DNA of 64,000 bases from Streptomyces iakyrus (GTDB lineage: Bacteria > Actinomycetota > Actinomycetes > Streptomycetales > Streptomycetaceae). The stretch's first letter is position 1. The number at the start of each line of letters is the position of its first letter. The notes below the pieces were generated by a model that was given only the letters and a program-made list of their open reading frames with translations, made no database searches and was not told where the DNA came from. Positions 55,238 through 63,915 of the stretch are shown piece by piece. The stretch lies in the NCBI RefSeq assembly GCF_000717055.1, contig NZ_JNXI01000011.1, forward strand, positions 124,001 through 188,000. The letters run 5' to 3'. The position numbers and the translations under genes were made by a program.

Positions 55238-56512
55238 ATGCGAACCATACGGCGGTCGGCCCTGATCGACCGCCCGATACCCGAGCCGTCCGCGTTGCCC
55301 CGGCGGGCGCCCCTGCCCGCGCAGCACCCGGAACCCGTCCTCGACGTGGTCGTCCCCGTGTACAACGAGGAGAACGACCTGGAGCCCTGCGTCCGGCGGC
55401 TGCACGCGCACCTCGGCGAGACCTTCCCCTACGCCTTCCGCATCACCATCGCCGACAACGCCAGCACCGACGCCACCCCGCGGATCGCCGCACGGCTGGC
55501 CGCGGAGCTGCCCGGCACGGACTGGATCCGGCTCGCCGAGAAGGGGCGGGGCCGGGCGCTGCACACCGCGTGGTCACGCTCCCGCGCCCCGGTGCTCGCG
55601 TACCTGGACGTGGATCTGTCCACCGACCTGGCCGCGCTGCTGCCGCTGGTCGCGCCGCTGATCTCGGGTCACTCGGACATCGCCATCGGCACCCGGCTGG
55701 CCCGGGGCTCGCAGGTGGTGCGCGGACCGAAGCGGGAGATCATCTCCCGCTGCTACAACGGGCTGTTGCGCTCCACGCTCGCCGTGGGGTTCTCCGACGC
55801 GCAGTGCGGGTTCAAGGCGGTGCGGCGGGACGTCGCCGAGCGACTGCTGCCGCTGGTGGAGGACCGAGAGTGGTTCTTCGACACCGAGCTGCTGGTGATC
55901 GCCGAGCGGGCGGGGCTGCGCATCCACGAGGTGCCGGTGGACTGGGTGGACGACCCCGACAGCCGGGTCCGCATCCTCTCCACGGCACTGGCCGATCTGC
56001 GGGGCATGGCCCGACTCGGCCGGGCCCTGGCCGGCGGCCGGCTGCCGCTCACCGCGCTGCGCCGCAGCGGCGGCGACCTCGACGGGGAGCTGCCCGCGGG
56101 CCTGGCCCGGCAGGCGGTGCGTTTCGCCGCGGTCGGTGCGGCCAGCACCCTGTGCTACCTGTTGCTGTACACCCTGCTCAGACCGGCGACGGGAGCGCAG
56201 GCCGCCAACGGGCTCGCCCTGCTCGCCAGCGCGGTCGCCAACACGGCGGCCAACCGGCGGCTCACGTTCGGCGTGCGGGGCCGCGACGGCGCGCTCCGGC
56301 ACCAGCTCAAGGGCCTGGCCGCCTTCGTGGTCGGGCTGACGCTGACCAGCGGTTCACTGGCCGTGCTCCACCACGCCGCGCCCGGGGCCGGCCACCGGGT
56401 CGAGCTGGTGACGCTGATCGCCGCCAATCTGGCCGCGACGCTGCTGCGCTTCCTCCTCTTCCGGGCCTGGGTGTTCCCGGCCCGCCGTACGACAGGATCC
56501 GTCTCGCCATGA
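55238..56512 (+). CDS. GT2 glycosyltransferase fused to GtrA-like membrane domain
   Basis: A 424-residue polyprenyl-phosphate-sugar synthase type enzyme. The N-terminal GT-A domain has DVVVPVYNEENDL, ADNASTDATP and the DxD-like YLDVDLSTD, with IGTRLARGSQV and QCGFKAVRRDV. From about residue 290 (LARQAVRFAAVGAASTLCYLLLYTLL) a GtrA-like region of four helices follows. It would transfer a sugar from a nucleotide donor to a polyprenyl phosphate and move it across the membrane. The ATG at 55238 is the only reasonable start. It overlaps the next gene by four bases (ATGA). Confidence 0.92.
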   Translation: MRTIRRSALIDRPIPEPSALPRRAPLPAQHPEPVLDVVVPVYNEENDLEPCVRRLHAHLGETFPYAFRITIADNASTDATPRIAARLAAELPGTDWIRLAEKGRGRALHTAWSRSRAPVLAYLDVDLSTDLAALLPLVAPLISGHSDIAIGTRLARGSQVVRGPKREIISRCYNGLLRSTLAVGFSDAQCGFKAVRRDVAERLLPLVEDREWFFDTELLVIAERAGLRIHEVPVDWVDDPDSRVRILSTALADLRGMARLGRALAGGRLPLTALRRSGGDLDGELPAGLARQAVRFAAVGAASTLCYLLLYTLLRPATGAQAANGLALLASAVANTAANRRLTFGVRGRDGALRHQLKGLAAFVVGLTLTSGSLAVLHHAAPGAGHRVELVTLIAANLAATLLRFLLFRAWVFPARRTTGSVSP

Positions 56513-57771
56513 GTACCATCCAGCTGCGCCGCCCGCCCTCCACCGTCGGCGACCCTGAAGTCCCATACGGGGAAAGGGAGTTGCGGCCGAGGATGCGCGC
56601 CGCCCTCGTCCGCTACGGGCCCGTGCTGCTGACGTACGGCGTGCTGAAGCTGGCAGGCTTCGCCGTTTTCATGTATCTGCTGGACTCCGCGGGCGACTTC
56701 CGGAAGAAGAACCCGCGCTTCGGCGGCGGCGAACACGCCTGGGACGTGCTGGCCAGCTGGGACGGCTGGTGGTACCAGCAGATCGCCGAGCACGGGTACG
56801 ACCCCGCGCTGGAGCCGGTTCCGGGCGCGAAGGGCCTGATCACGCTGGAGGGCAACTCGGCGGCGTTCTTCCCGCTGTACCCGACCCTGATGCGACTGGT
56901 CTCGGAGTGCACCGGACTGGGCCTGTACGGCGCCGGCATGACGGTCTCCGTCATCGCCTCGTTCGTGGCGGCCCTCGGCGTCTACGCCGTGGCGAAGCGG
57001 CTGGGCGGCCACCGGGCCGGTCTGGTCGCGGCCGGGCTGTGGGCGGTGTGGCCCGGCTCGGGCACGGAGTGGTCGGGCTACTCGGAAAGCCTCTACACGG
57101 CGCTGGCCGCGTGGGCCTGTCACGCCGTCATGTCCCGCCGCTGGATCACCGCCGGCCTGCTTACCTGCGCGGCGGGGCTCTGCCGACCGACTGCCGTGAC
57201 GCTCGTCGCGGCACTGGCCGTCGCCGTGGCGCTGTCCTTGCGCCGCCGTGAGGACGGGGTGCGGCGCCCGCTCGCCGCCGTGGGCGTCGCGCCGTTGGGC
57301 CTGTTCGGCTACCTCGCCTGGGTCAACTACCGCATGGGCGACATCAACGGCTACTCCAAGCTCCAGGACGGCGCCTGGGCCCACAAGTTCGACTGGGGAG
57401 TGCATACCTTCAACGTGCTGACGTCCATCCCGGTCGGTCACTTCGACTACCTGTTCGCGATGCCCTTCGAGGACGTCATCGGCGTCTGCGTGGTCCTGAT
57501 GGTGCCGGTGCTGACCGTGCTGCTGCTGCGGCTGCGACCGCCCGCCGTGCTCGTCGTCTACACGGTCCTGTCCTACCTCATGGTGATGACGACCCAGCAG
57601 TACTTCGGCAACGTCTCGCGCTACCTGCTCCCGCTCTTCCCGCTGTTCGTCCCGCTCGCGCTCGCGATGAGCAGGCTCGGATGGCCGTCCCTCGCCACCG
57701 TCCTCGGCACGGCCGCGCTGGCCTCCGGGTCGTACGCGGGGTATGTGCTGTTCGTCCTCGGAGTGCCCTAG
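56509..57771 (+). CDS. PIG-V-like integral membrane mannosyltransferase
   Basis: A 420-residue membrane protein with about ten hydrophobic helices. The family clue is the luminal loop WDGWWYQQIAEHGYDPALEPVPGAKGLITLEGNSAAFFPLYPTLMRLVSECTG, where W-D-G-x-W-Y and AAFFPLYP match PIG-V/actinobacterial GT-C members; WPGSGTEWSGYSESLYTALAAWACHAV is also typical. Its GT2-GtrA neighbour, overlapping by four bases, would supply the polyprenyl-phosphate donor, so both are likely one glycoconjugate pathway. The acceptor is unknown. Confidence 0.88.
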   Translation: MSTIQLRRPPSTVGDPEVPYGERELRPRMRAALVRYGPVLLTYGVLKLAGFAVFMYLLDSAGDFRKKNPRFGGGEHAWDVLASWDGWWYQQIAEHGYDPALEPVPGAKGLITLEGNSAAFFPLYPTLMRLVSECTGLGLYGAGMTVSVIASFVAALGVYAVAKRLGGHRAGLVAAGLWAVWPGSGTEWSGYSESLYTALAAWACHAVMSRRWITAGLLTCAAGLCRPTAVTLVAALAVAVALSLRRREDGVRRPLAAVGVAPLGLFGYLAWVNYRMGDINGYSKLQDGAWAHKFDWGVHTFNVLTSIPVGHFDYLFAMPFEDVIGVCVVLMVPVLTVLLLRLRPPAVLVVYTVLSYLMVMTTQQYFGNVSRYLLPLFPLFVPLALAMSRLGWPSLATVLGTAALASGSYAGYVLFVLGVP

Positions 57772-57906
57772 ACAACCGTGAACGGCCCCTGGAGCCCGGC
57801 GAGATGCCTCCGAAACATTCCCTTCACCCAGGAAGTATTTAGGGGTAACGACCGCTGCCTACCGTGCCTGCCCTGTCGTCCCCGACCCGCAGCAAGGAGG
57901 CGTGGC

Positions 57907-59571
57907 ATGAGTGCCGAGCCACGACTGGCAGAAGTCACCGAGCCGGACCCCGCGCAGGAGGCGGCGCGGAGCACGGACCAGGCCGTCAAGGAGACCCTGG
58001 AGGACTACACCCTCCGCTTCGCGCCGCGCAGTTACCGGCGCTGGACCCCGATGGTGGTGGCGACGACCGCGCTCGGCGGCATCGCCTACATGGCCGACTT
58101 CTCCATCGGGGCCGGCATCGGCCTCGCCCACGGCACCGGCAACGCGCTGCTCGCGATCGCCGTCGCCGCCGTCGTCATCTTCGTGACGGGCTTCCCGCTC
58201 GCCTACTACGGGGCCCGCTACAACATCGACCTGGACCTGATCACCCGCGGCTCCGGCTTCGGCTACTTCGGCTCGGTCCTCACCAGCGTCATCTTCGCCA
58301 GCTTCACCTTCATCTTCTTCGCCCTCGAAGGCTCGATCATGGCCCAGGGCCTGAAGCTGGGCCTCGGACTGCCGCTCTGGCTGGGCTACCTGGTCTCCAC
58401 GCTGATGGTGATCCCCCTGGTGATCTACGGCATGTCGGCACTGAGCAAGCTCCAGGTGTGGACCACCCCGATCTGGCTGCTGCTGATGGTCGGCCCGCTG
58501 GTCTACCTGGTCGCCACCGACCCGGGCTCCGTCGACCGCTTCCTGGCCTACGCGGGCACCGACGGGGACGGCGGCGTCAACACCGCCTCCGTGCTGCTCG
58601 GCGCGGGCGTGTGTCTGTCGCTGATCGCGCAGATCGGCGAGCAGATCGACTACCTGCGCTTCATGCCGCCCAAGACCGAGGCCAACAAGCGCGGTTGGTG
58701 GACGGCCGTGGTGATGGCCGGTCCGGGCTGGGTGGTGCTGGGCGCGCTGAAGCAGGCCATCGGCGTGTTCCTCGCGGTGTACATCATCGCCGAGGTCGGT
58801 GCCTCCGCCGCGCCCGAGCCGATCCAGCAGTTCAAGCACGCGTTCGACGCGATGATGCCGTCCTGGATCGTCCTCCCGCTGGCCGTGGCCCTGGTCGTGA
58901 TCAGCCAGATCAAGATCAATGTCACCAACGCCTACTCCGGCTCCCTCGCCTGGACCAACTCCTTCACCCGGGTCACCAGGCGCTACCCGGGGCGGATGGT
59001 CTTCGTCCTGGTCAACCTGGGCTTCGCGCTCGCGCTGATGGAGGCGGACATGTTCAGCTTCCTCAACAGCATCCTGGGCTTCTACTCGAACTGCGCGATC
59101 GCCTGGGTCGTCACCGTGGCCACCGACATCGGCGTCAACAAGTACGTGCTGAAGCTGTCCCCGCACGCCCCCGAGTTCCGCCGCGGCATGCTCTACGCCG
59201 TCAACCCGGTCGGGGTCGTCTCCTTCGTCGCCGCCTCAGGGCTGTCCATCGCGATGTACTTCCACGCCCTCGGCGACACGCTCCAGCCGTACTCGCCCGT
59301 CGCCGCGGCCGTCATCGCCTTCGTCCTCACGCCGTTGATGGCCGTGGTCACCAAGGGCAGGTACTACCTGCGCCGCACCGACGACGGCATCGCCGAGCCC
59401 CTCCTGGACGAGGACGGCAACCCCAGCGCCGTCGCCTACCCATGCCATGTGTGCCGGCAGCAGTTCGAGCGGCCGGACGTCGCCGCGTGCCGGACGCACG
59501 ACGCGGTCGTCTGCTCGCTGTGCCTGAGCACCGACAAGGTCGGGGACCACGTCCTGCCGGCCACGGTCTGA
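57907..59571 (+). CDS. NCS1-family purine/cytosine permease with C-terminal zinc-finger tail
   Basis: A 554-residue transporter. It has about twelve membrane segments typical of NCS1 nucleobase/cation symporters, with TPMVVATTALGGIAYMADFSIGAGIGLAHGTGN near the start and GSGFGYFGSVLTSVIFASFTFIFFALEGSIMAQGL. After the last helix and the sequence KGRYYLRRTDDGIAEPLLDEDGNPSAVAYP, the C-terminal ~50 residues form CHVCRQQFERPDVAACRTHDAVVCSLCLSTDK, a zinc-finger-like cytoplasmic domain not usual in NCS1 proteins. The ATG at 57907 has AAGGAGG seven bases upstream. It is followed by a G+C-rich hairpin. Substrate is unknown; adenine, cytosine or allantoin are all possible. Confidence 0.92.
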   Translation: MSAEPRLAEVTEPDPAQEAARSTDQAVKETLEDYTLRFAPRSYRRWTPMVVATTALGGIAYMADFSIGAGIGLAHGTGNALLAIAVAAVVIFVTGFPLAYYGARYNIDLDLITRGSGFGYFGSVLTSVIFASFTFIFFALEGSIMAQGLKLGLGLPLWLGYLVSTLMVIPLVIYGMSALSKLQVWTTPIWLLLMVGPLVYLVATDPGSVDRFLAYAGTDGDGGVNTASVLLGAGVCLSLIAQIGEQIDYLRFMPPKTEANKRGWWTAVVMAGPGWVVLGALKQAIGVFLAVYIIAEVGASAAPEPIQQFKHAFDAMMPSWIVLPLAVALVVISQIKINVTNAYSGSLAWTNSFTRVTRRYPGRMVFVLVNLGFALALMEADMFSFLNSILGFYSNCAIAWVVTVATDIGVNKYVLKLSPHAPEFRRGMLYAVNPVGVVSFVAASGLSIAMYFHALGDTLQPYSPVAAAVIAFVLTPLMAVVTKGRYYLRRTDDGIAEPLLDEDGNPSAVAYPCHVCRQQFERPDVAACRTHDAVVCSLCLSTDKVGDHVLPATV

Positions 59572-59577
59572 CCCAGG

Positions 59578-59605
59578 GGCGGGGGCGCGTCCGGGCGCTC
59601 CCGCC
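59578..59605 (+). terminator. GC-rich hairpin after NCS1 gene
   Basis: GGCGGGGGCGC (59578-59588) pairs with GCGCTCCCGCC (59595-59605) with one G-U pair around a 6-base loop. It begins seven bases after the stop. No U-tract. Confidence 0.65.
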
Positions 59606-59745
59606 GTACGGCGCGTTCACGTTCCAACTCGGTCTCGGACGCGCTGCGCGGGGACGGAGGGAGCGGCGGTTCCGGGGCCCGGGCGGCATACTGATCTTGA
59701 GCTGCGCAGTGAGCGGGCCGACGGTCGGAGAGGGGATGACGCGAC

Positions 59746-60201
59746 GTGACCACCGATGAGCATGACGGACGGGGAACCCCCCACGAGCCGCCCGGCATCC
59801 CCCCGGCGCCCGACGACGTGTGGCTGAAATTCCTCACGGACAGCGAGTCCGCCATACGCGTCTCCGCTCCCCGGGAGCCCTCCGCCGAGGAACGGGCGGC
59901 GGGGCGGCGGCTCCAGCCCCCGTACGCCGTCGGCGACCTGTGGCAGCCGGAGGAGTTGTGGGTGCGCGTGGCGTGGCAGGACTTGGACCGCCGCGCCAAG
60001 GTCCGGCGCGTGGGACGGGTCGTCGCCACCGCGGCCGCCGTCGCCCTGGCCCTGGGGGCCTGGTCCCAGCTGTCCACCGGCGCGGGCCCGGGCCACCGGC
60101 CCGGCGAGGGCACGGTGCGGCAGGTCGAGGGGGCGACCGCCCGGCTGCCCACGGCCACACCCGTCCCGCCGGCATCCCCCTTCCCGCAGCCGTCCCGATA
60201 G
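59746..60201 (+). CDS. Hypothetical single-pass membrane protein
   Basis: A 151-residue protein of unknown function. The N-terminal ~85 residues are soluble (PPGIPPAPDDVWLKFLTDSESAIRVSAPREPSAEERAAGRRLQPPYAVGDLWQPEELWVRVAWQDLDRRAKVRR), the WLKFLTDSE and DLWQPEELWVR motifs are typical of a conserved Streptomyces family. One helix (VVATAAAVALALGAWSQL) and a Pro-rich tail follow. It starts at a GTG with GAGAGGGG upstream. No partner gene is obvious. Confidence 0.8.
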   Translation: MTTDEHDGRGTPHEPPGIPPAPDDVWLKFLTDSESAIRVSAPREPSAEERAAGRRLQPPYAVGDLWQPEELWVRVAWQDLDRRAKVRRVGRVVATAAAVALALGAWSQLSTGAGPGHRPGEGTVRQVEGATARLPTATPVPPASPFPQPSR

Positions 60202-60328
60202 CCCACGCGAGGGGGGTACGGTCGCGCCCCGCCGCCTAGGATGAGCCACACAGGCCGGATCTGGGCGCTCGTCCGGGCGCGGCCCCCCACAGGCAGGAAG
60301 CGCAGGCACCCACCGAAGGGGGACGGAG

Positions 60329-60817
60329 ATGAGCGCGCCACGCCTCAGCAGCACCCCGTTGCCGGGCATAGGGGTCCGCTACGACCTGACGACACGGGAC
60401 CACGGCCGGCGCCTCTCGGTGGTCGCGCACCGCGACGGGCACCGGACGGTCAGCGCCTACCGCGAGGACGACCCGGACGCCTGCGACCTCTCCGTGCGCC
60501 TGACGTCGGAGGAGGCGGCCACGCTCATCGACGCCCTGATGCCCGAGCACCACACGCCGAACCTGCTGTCCACCACCGACCTGGGGCTCGTCGCCGAGCG
60601 GATCGAACTGCCCGGCTCCTCGCACTGGAACGGGCGGCTGCTGGGCGAGTCCCGGATCCGGACCGAGACCGGTGCGTCCGTGGTGGCGGTGCTGCGCCGG
60701 GCGGAGGCGATCCCCTCCCCCACCCCGCACTTCCGGCTGGCCGGTGGCGACATCCTCATCGTCATCGGGACCCGCGAGGGCGTGGAGGCGGCCGCCGCGA
60801 TACTCGGGCGGGAGTGA
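60329..60817 (+). CDS. TrkA-C domain regulatory subunit of a cation:proton antiporter (KhtT-like)
   Basis: A 162-residue cytoplasmic protein. The N-terminal half (PGIGVRYDLTTRDHGRRLSVVAHRDGHRTVSAYREDDPDAC) is KhtT-like, and the C-terminal half matches a TrkA-C (RCK_C) ligand-binding domain (GSSHWNGRLLGESRIRTETGASVVAVLRRAEAIPSPTPHFRLAGGDILIVIG). It would gate the antiporter encoded six bases downstream, in the same order as khtT-khtU. Start ATG at 60329 with GGGGGACGGAG upstream. Confidence 0.9.
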   Translation: MSAPRLSSTPLPGIGVRYDLTTRDHGRRLSVVAHRDGHRTVSAYREDDPDACDLSVRLTSEEAATLIDALMPEHHTPNLLSTTDLGLVAERIELPGSSHWNGRLLGESRIRTETGASVVAVLRRAEAIPSPTPHFRLAGGDILIVIGTREGVEAAAAILGRE

Positions 60818-60823
60818 CCCGCC

Positions 60824-62056
60824 ATGCAATCCTCCGCTGTCTTCCTGATCGAGTTCGGCTGTCTCATCCTCGGTCTCGGGCTGCTCGGCCGCTTCGCCGG
60901 GCGCTTCCGCTTCTCGCCGATCCCCCTCTATCTGCTGGCCGGCCTCGCCTTCGGGGAGGGCGGGCTGCTGCCGCTGGGCGCCAGCGAGGACTTCGTCGCC
61001 GTCGGCGCCGAGATCGGCGTCATCCTGCTGCTGCTCATGCTGGGCCTGGAGTACACGGCCACCGACCTCGTCTCCCACCTCAGGACCCACTACCCCGCCG
61101 GGCTCGTCGACGCCGTCCTCAACGCCCTGCCGGGCGCGGTCCTGGCCCTGCTGCTCGGCTGGGGCCCGGTCGCCGCCGTCGTCCTGGCCGGCGTCACCTG
61201 GGTCTCCTCCTCGGGCGTCATCGCCAAGATCCTCGGAGACCTGGGGCGGCTGGGCAACCGGGAGACCCCGGCCGTCTTGAGCATCCTCGTCCTGGAGGAC
61301 CTCTCGATGGCGGTGTACCTGCCCATCGTCACGGCCCTGCTGGCCGGGGTGGGCCTGGCCGCGGGCGGCGTCACCCTGGCCATCGCCGTGGGCGTGCTGA
61401 CCCTGGTGCTGGTCCTCGCGGTGCGATTCGGCCGCCTCGTCTCGCGCTTCGTCTCCAGTGACGACCCCGAGAAACTGCTGCTGGTCGTCCTCGGGCTGAC
61501 ACTCGTGGTCGCCGGGGTCGCCCAGCAGTTGCAGGTGTCGGCGGCGGTGGGCGCCTTCCTGGTGGGCATCGCGCTGTCGGGTGAGGTCGCCGAGGGCGCG
61601 ACGAGTCTGCTCGCGCCGCTACGGGACCTGTTCGCCGCGGTGTTCTTCGTCTTCTTCGGGCTGCACACCGACCCGGCCAGCATTCCGCCGGTGCTGCTGC
61701 CCGCCCTCGCCCTGGCCGTCGTCACCACCGCCACGAAGATCGCCACGGGCTACTGGGCCGCGCGCCGCGCGGGCATCGGGCCGAGGGGCCGCTGGCGCGC
61801 CGGTGGCACGCTCGTCGCCCGCGGCGAGTTCTCGATCGTCATCGCCGGGCTGGCCGTCACATCCGGCATCGAGCCCTCCCTCGGCCCCCTGGCCACGGCG
61901 TACGTCCTCATCCTGGTCCTGCTCGGCCCCCTGACCGCCCGCTGGACGGAACCGCTGGCCACACGCCTGACCGGACGCTCCCGCCGGCGCGGCGCGCCGG
62001 TTCCCCCCGGCGCGCACGAGGCACTCGACGACCAGGACACGGTCGGCCGCACCTGA
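60824..62056 (+). CDS. CPA2-family K+/H+ antiporter (KhtU/KefB-like)
   Basis: A 410-residue antiporter with about twelve membrane helices and no attached RCK domain. The core (IPLYLLAGLAFGEGGLLPLG, LLLMLGLEYTATDLVSHL, VSSSGVIAKILGDLG and LSILVLEDLSMAVYLPI, with the conserved ED in the sixth helix region) matches the CPA2 fold. It exports K+ or Na+ in exchange for protons. The preceding KhtT-like gene ends seven bases earlier, so both are cotranscribed. A possible hairpin with a U-run follows at about 62101. Confidence 0.92.
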   Translation: MQSSAVFLIEFGCLILGLGLLGRFAGRFRFSPIPLYLLAGLAFGEGGLLPLGASEDFVAVGAEIGVILLLLMLGLEYTATDLVSHLRTHYPAGLVDAVLNALPGAVLALLLGWGPVAAVVLAGVTWVSSSGVIAKILGDLGRLGNRETPAVLSILVLEDLSMAVYLPIVTALLAGVGLAAGGVTLAIAVGVLTLVLVLAVRFGRLVSRFVSSDDPEKLLLVVLGLTLVVAGVAQQLQVSAAVGAFLVGIALSGEVAEGATSLLAPLRDLFAAVFFVFFGLHTDPASIPPVLLPALALAVVTTATKIATGYWAARRAGIGPRGRWRAGGTLVARGEFSIVIAGLAVTSGIEPSLGPLATAYVLILVLLGPLTARWTEPLATRLTGRSRRRGAPVPPGAHEALDDQDTVGRT

Positions 62057-62097
62057 GCGGGCCGTCGCCCTCGGCGGGCCGCCGGAGCGAGCGACAG

Positions 62098-62120
62098 GCC
62101 CGGCGGCACCGCCGCGTTTT
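62098..62120. terminator. Weak hairpin with T-run after antiporter gene
   Basis: CGGCGG (62101-62106) faces CCGCCG (62109-62114), followed by GCGTTTT. The loop is only two bases, so the real stem is shorter. It overlaps the end of the convergent minus-strand gene. A terminator function is plausible but weak. Confidence 0.4.
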
Positions 62121-62701
62121 CAGCCGGTCTTCCAGCCCCTGCGCGTGTCGATCCGCTCCCACTCCGCGTCCCACTGGGCCAGGCGCCGCCGGTCGAGGGC
62201 CAGACGGGTCAGCCAGACGACTCCCAGGACAGCCCCGCCCGCGAAGGCTCCTGCGAGCGCGCCGCCCATCGCGGTGTGGAGCCACACCTCGCCGCCGGAC
62301 ACCGGCCGGCTCGTGATGTCACCGCTCCGGTTCACCCACACGGAGATGGTGCTCCCGGCGGGGGCCCTGGGCGCCACCCGGGCCTCCTCCCGGTGCGTGG
62401 AGCCGTCGGGCGCGGTCCACCGCACCTTGCCCCACACCCGGTGGTCGCTCGCCGCACGGGCCGGAGACGGACCGGGCGCGTCCTCGACGACCACCGCCCT
62501 GACCTGGTGGCTCTCGGCCCGCTGCCGTTCGGCGGCCCGCTCGACCGTGCCCGCCGCAATCATCCCGGCGGCAAGCCCACCCAGCAGGGCGAGCACCCAG
62601 CCGACGAGCACGACCCAGGCCTCGACGACGTCGACGCGCCGTTTGAGCGCGTTGCGTCGCCACCGCCACCACCGCACGGTCACCCGCTCTGACGCTTCCA
62701 T
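62120..62701 (-). CDS. Rv1733c-family membrane protein
   Basis: A 193-residue protein of the Rv1733c family, common in actinobacteria and part of the DosR regulon in Mycobacterium tuberculosis. The first hydrophobic segment follows the signature WWRWRRNALKRRVDVVEAWVVLVGWVLALLGGLAAGMIAAGTVERAAERQRAESHQVRAVVVEDAPG. A soluble beta-rich part (WTAPDGSTHREEARVAPRAPAGSTISVWVNRSGD) and a second helix near the C-terminus follow. Start ATG at 62701 with GAGGGGG upstream. Function is unknown. Confidence 0.88.
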   Translation of the reverse strand: MEASERVTVRWWRWRRNALKRRVDVVEAWVVLVGWVLALLGGLAAGMIAAGTVERAAERQRAESHQVRAVVVEDAPGPSPARAASDHRVWGKVRWTAPDGSTHREEARVAPRAPAGSTISVWVNRSGDITSRPVSGGEVWLHTAMGGALAGAFAGGAVLGVVWLTRLALDRRRLAQWDAEWERIDTRRGWKTG

Positions 62702-62814
62702 GGGCCGACACCCCCTCGTGAGCACCGGCAGCACCCTTCCAGTGTGCGCCTGACTGCCGCCGACGCTCGCCGATCAGTGCCGGGCGGCTCATCGCGAGGG
62801 GGTGAGGGCGTGGT

Positions 62815-63915
62815 TCACGCGGGAGACGCCGCGATCCGTACCCGGTCGCTCTCGTCGCCGGAGAGGAAGGAGGCCATCGCGCTGCCCTCCTCGGCGACGG
62901 TGGTGCGGTCGGCCCGGGAGAAGCGGCGCAGCGGGTTCACCACCACCGTGTCCGCCTCGACGGTCCAGGTCGCGGCGACCCTGCCGTCGACCAGGACGAC
63001 ACGCTCGCCGGCGACGGACAGGTGGCGGTGTGCGTCGTCGATGATGCGGCTGCGGTCGTGGTAGCCGAGGATCGCGTTGTCGAACGCCGGCAGGAACCGC
63101 ACGGGCGCCGGCGTGTCGGGGTCGGGGCGGGGCGCGTCGGGGAGGTCGAGCAGTTCCCGGCCGCGTTCGTCGCGGAAGGCGACCAGTTCCCCGCGCAGGG
63201 CGGAGACCGCGGCGGGCAGTCCGGCGAGGCCGCACCAGGCGCGCAGGTCGGCCGAGGCGGCGGGGCCGAAGGCCGTCAGGTAGCGCCGTACCAGCGCCTG
63301 GCCGACCGGGTCGGAGCCGTCCGTCGCGGGCGGGTCGACCTCGCGCCCCAGCCAGGAGGAGATCAGCGCGTAGCGCACTCCGGCTTTCGTGCGCCACAGT
63401 CCGCGCGGCGGCAGTTGGACCGTCGGGAGGAGGGCGGCGACCAGCATCTCGCCCAGGGGCCGGGGCCCGGCCGCGGGCCAGCGGTCGGCGACGGCGCGCG
63501 CGAGGTCGGGCATGGAGCGGGGTTCGCCGTCCGCCATGACCTTCCGGCCCGCCGCGGTGAGTTCGCCGGGATCGACCCCGTCGAGCTCGCGGCGGTAGAC
63601 CCCGAGGACCCGCTGGCGCAGCATGCCGTCGTGGCGGGCGCGCCAGGCCAGGACGTCGTCGGCGGTGACGAGATGGACGGTGCGGCGCATGAGGTGGGTG
63701 CGCACGACCCGCCGCGCGGTCAGCAGGTCCGACAGTTCCGCCGGGTCGAACGCCCGCAGCCGCGACCAGAGGCCGGGGAACGGCTCCTGCGGTTCCTGCG
63801 CCTGGAGGCCACACAGGTGCGCGACGGCGTCCAGGACCGGCAGGTCGGCGCGGTCGAGGAGCAACTGCCGCGCGAGGGTGGCGCGGTTGAGCGCCCGGGC
63901 GTCGAGAACGGTCAT
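62815..63915 (-). CDS. AlkZ/HTH_42-type winged-helix protein
   Basis: A 366-residue member of the winged-helix DNA-binding HTH_42 family, which includes the interstrand-crosslink glycosylase AlkZ/YcaQ. VAHLCGLQAQEPQEPFPGLWSRL carries the QxQ region that forms the catalytic motif in AlkZ. Other family stretches are RRVVRTHLMRRTVHLVTADD and LPAFDNAILGYHDRSRIIDDAHR. Many Streptomyces members are resistance or repair glycosylases for alkylated DNA, others of unknown role. Start ATG at 63915, after GAGGTGCACCG. No antibiotic biosynthesis genes are nearby in the window. Confidence 0.88.
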   Translation of the reverse strand: MTVLDARALNRATLARQLLLDRADLPVLDAVAHLCGLQAQEPQEPFPGLWSRLRAFDPAELSDLLTARRVVRTHLMRRTVHLVTADDVLAWRARHDGMLRQRVLGVYRRELDGVDPGELTAAGRKVMADGEPRSMPDLARAVADRWPAAGPRPLGEMLVAALLPTVQLPPRGLWRTKAGVRYALISSWLGREVDPPATDGSDPVGQALVRRYLTAFGPAASADLRAWCGLAGLPAAVSALRGELVAFRDERGRELLDLPDAPRPDPDTPAPVRFLPAFDNAILGYHDRSRIIDDAHRHLSVAGERVVLVDGRVAATWTVEADTVVVNPLRRFSRADRTTVAEEGSAMASFLSGDESDRVRIAASPA

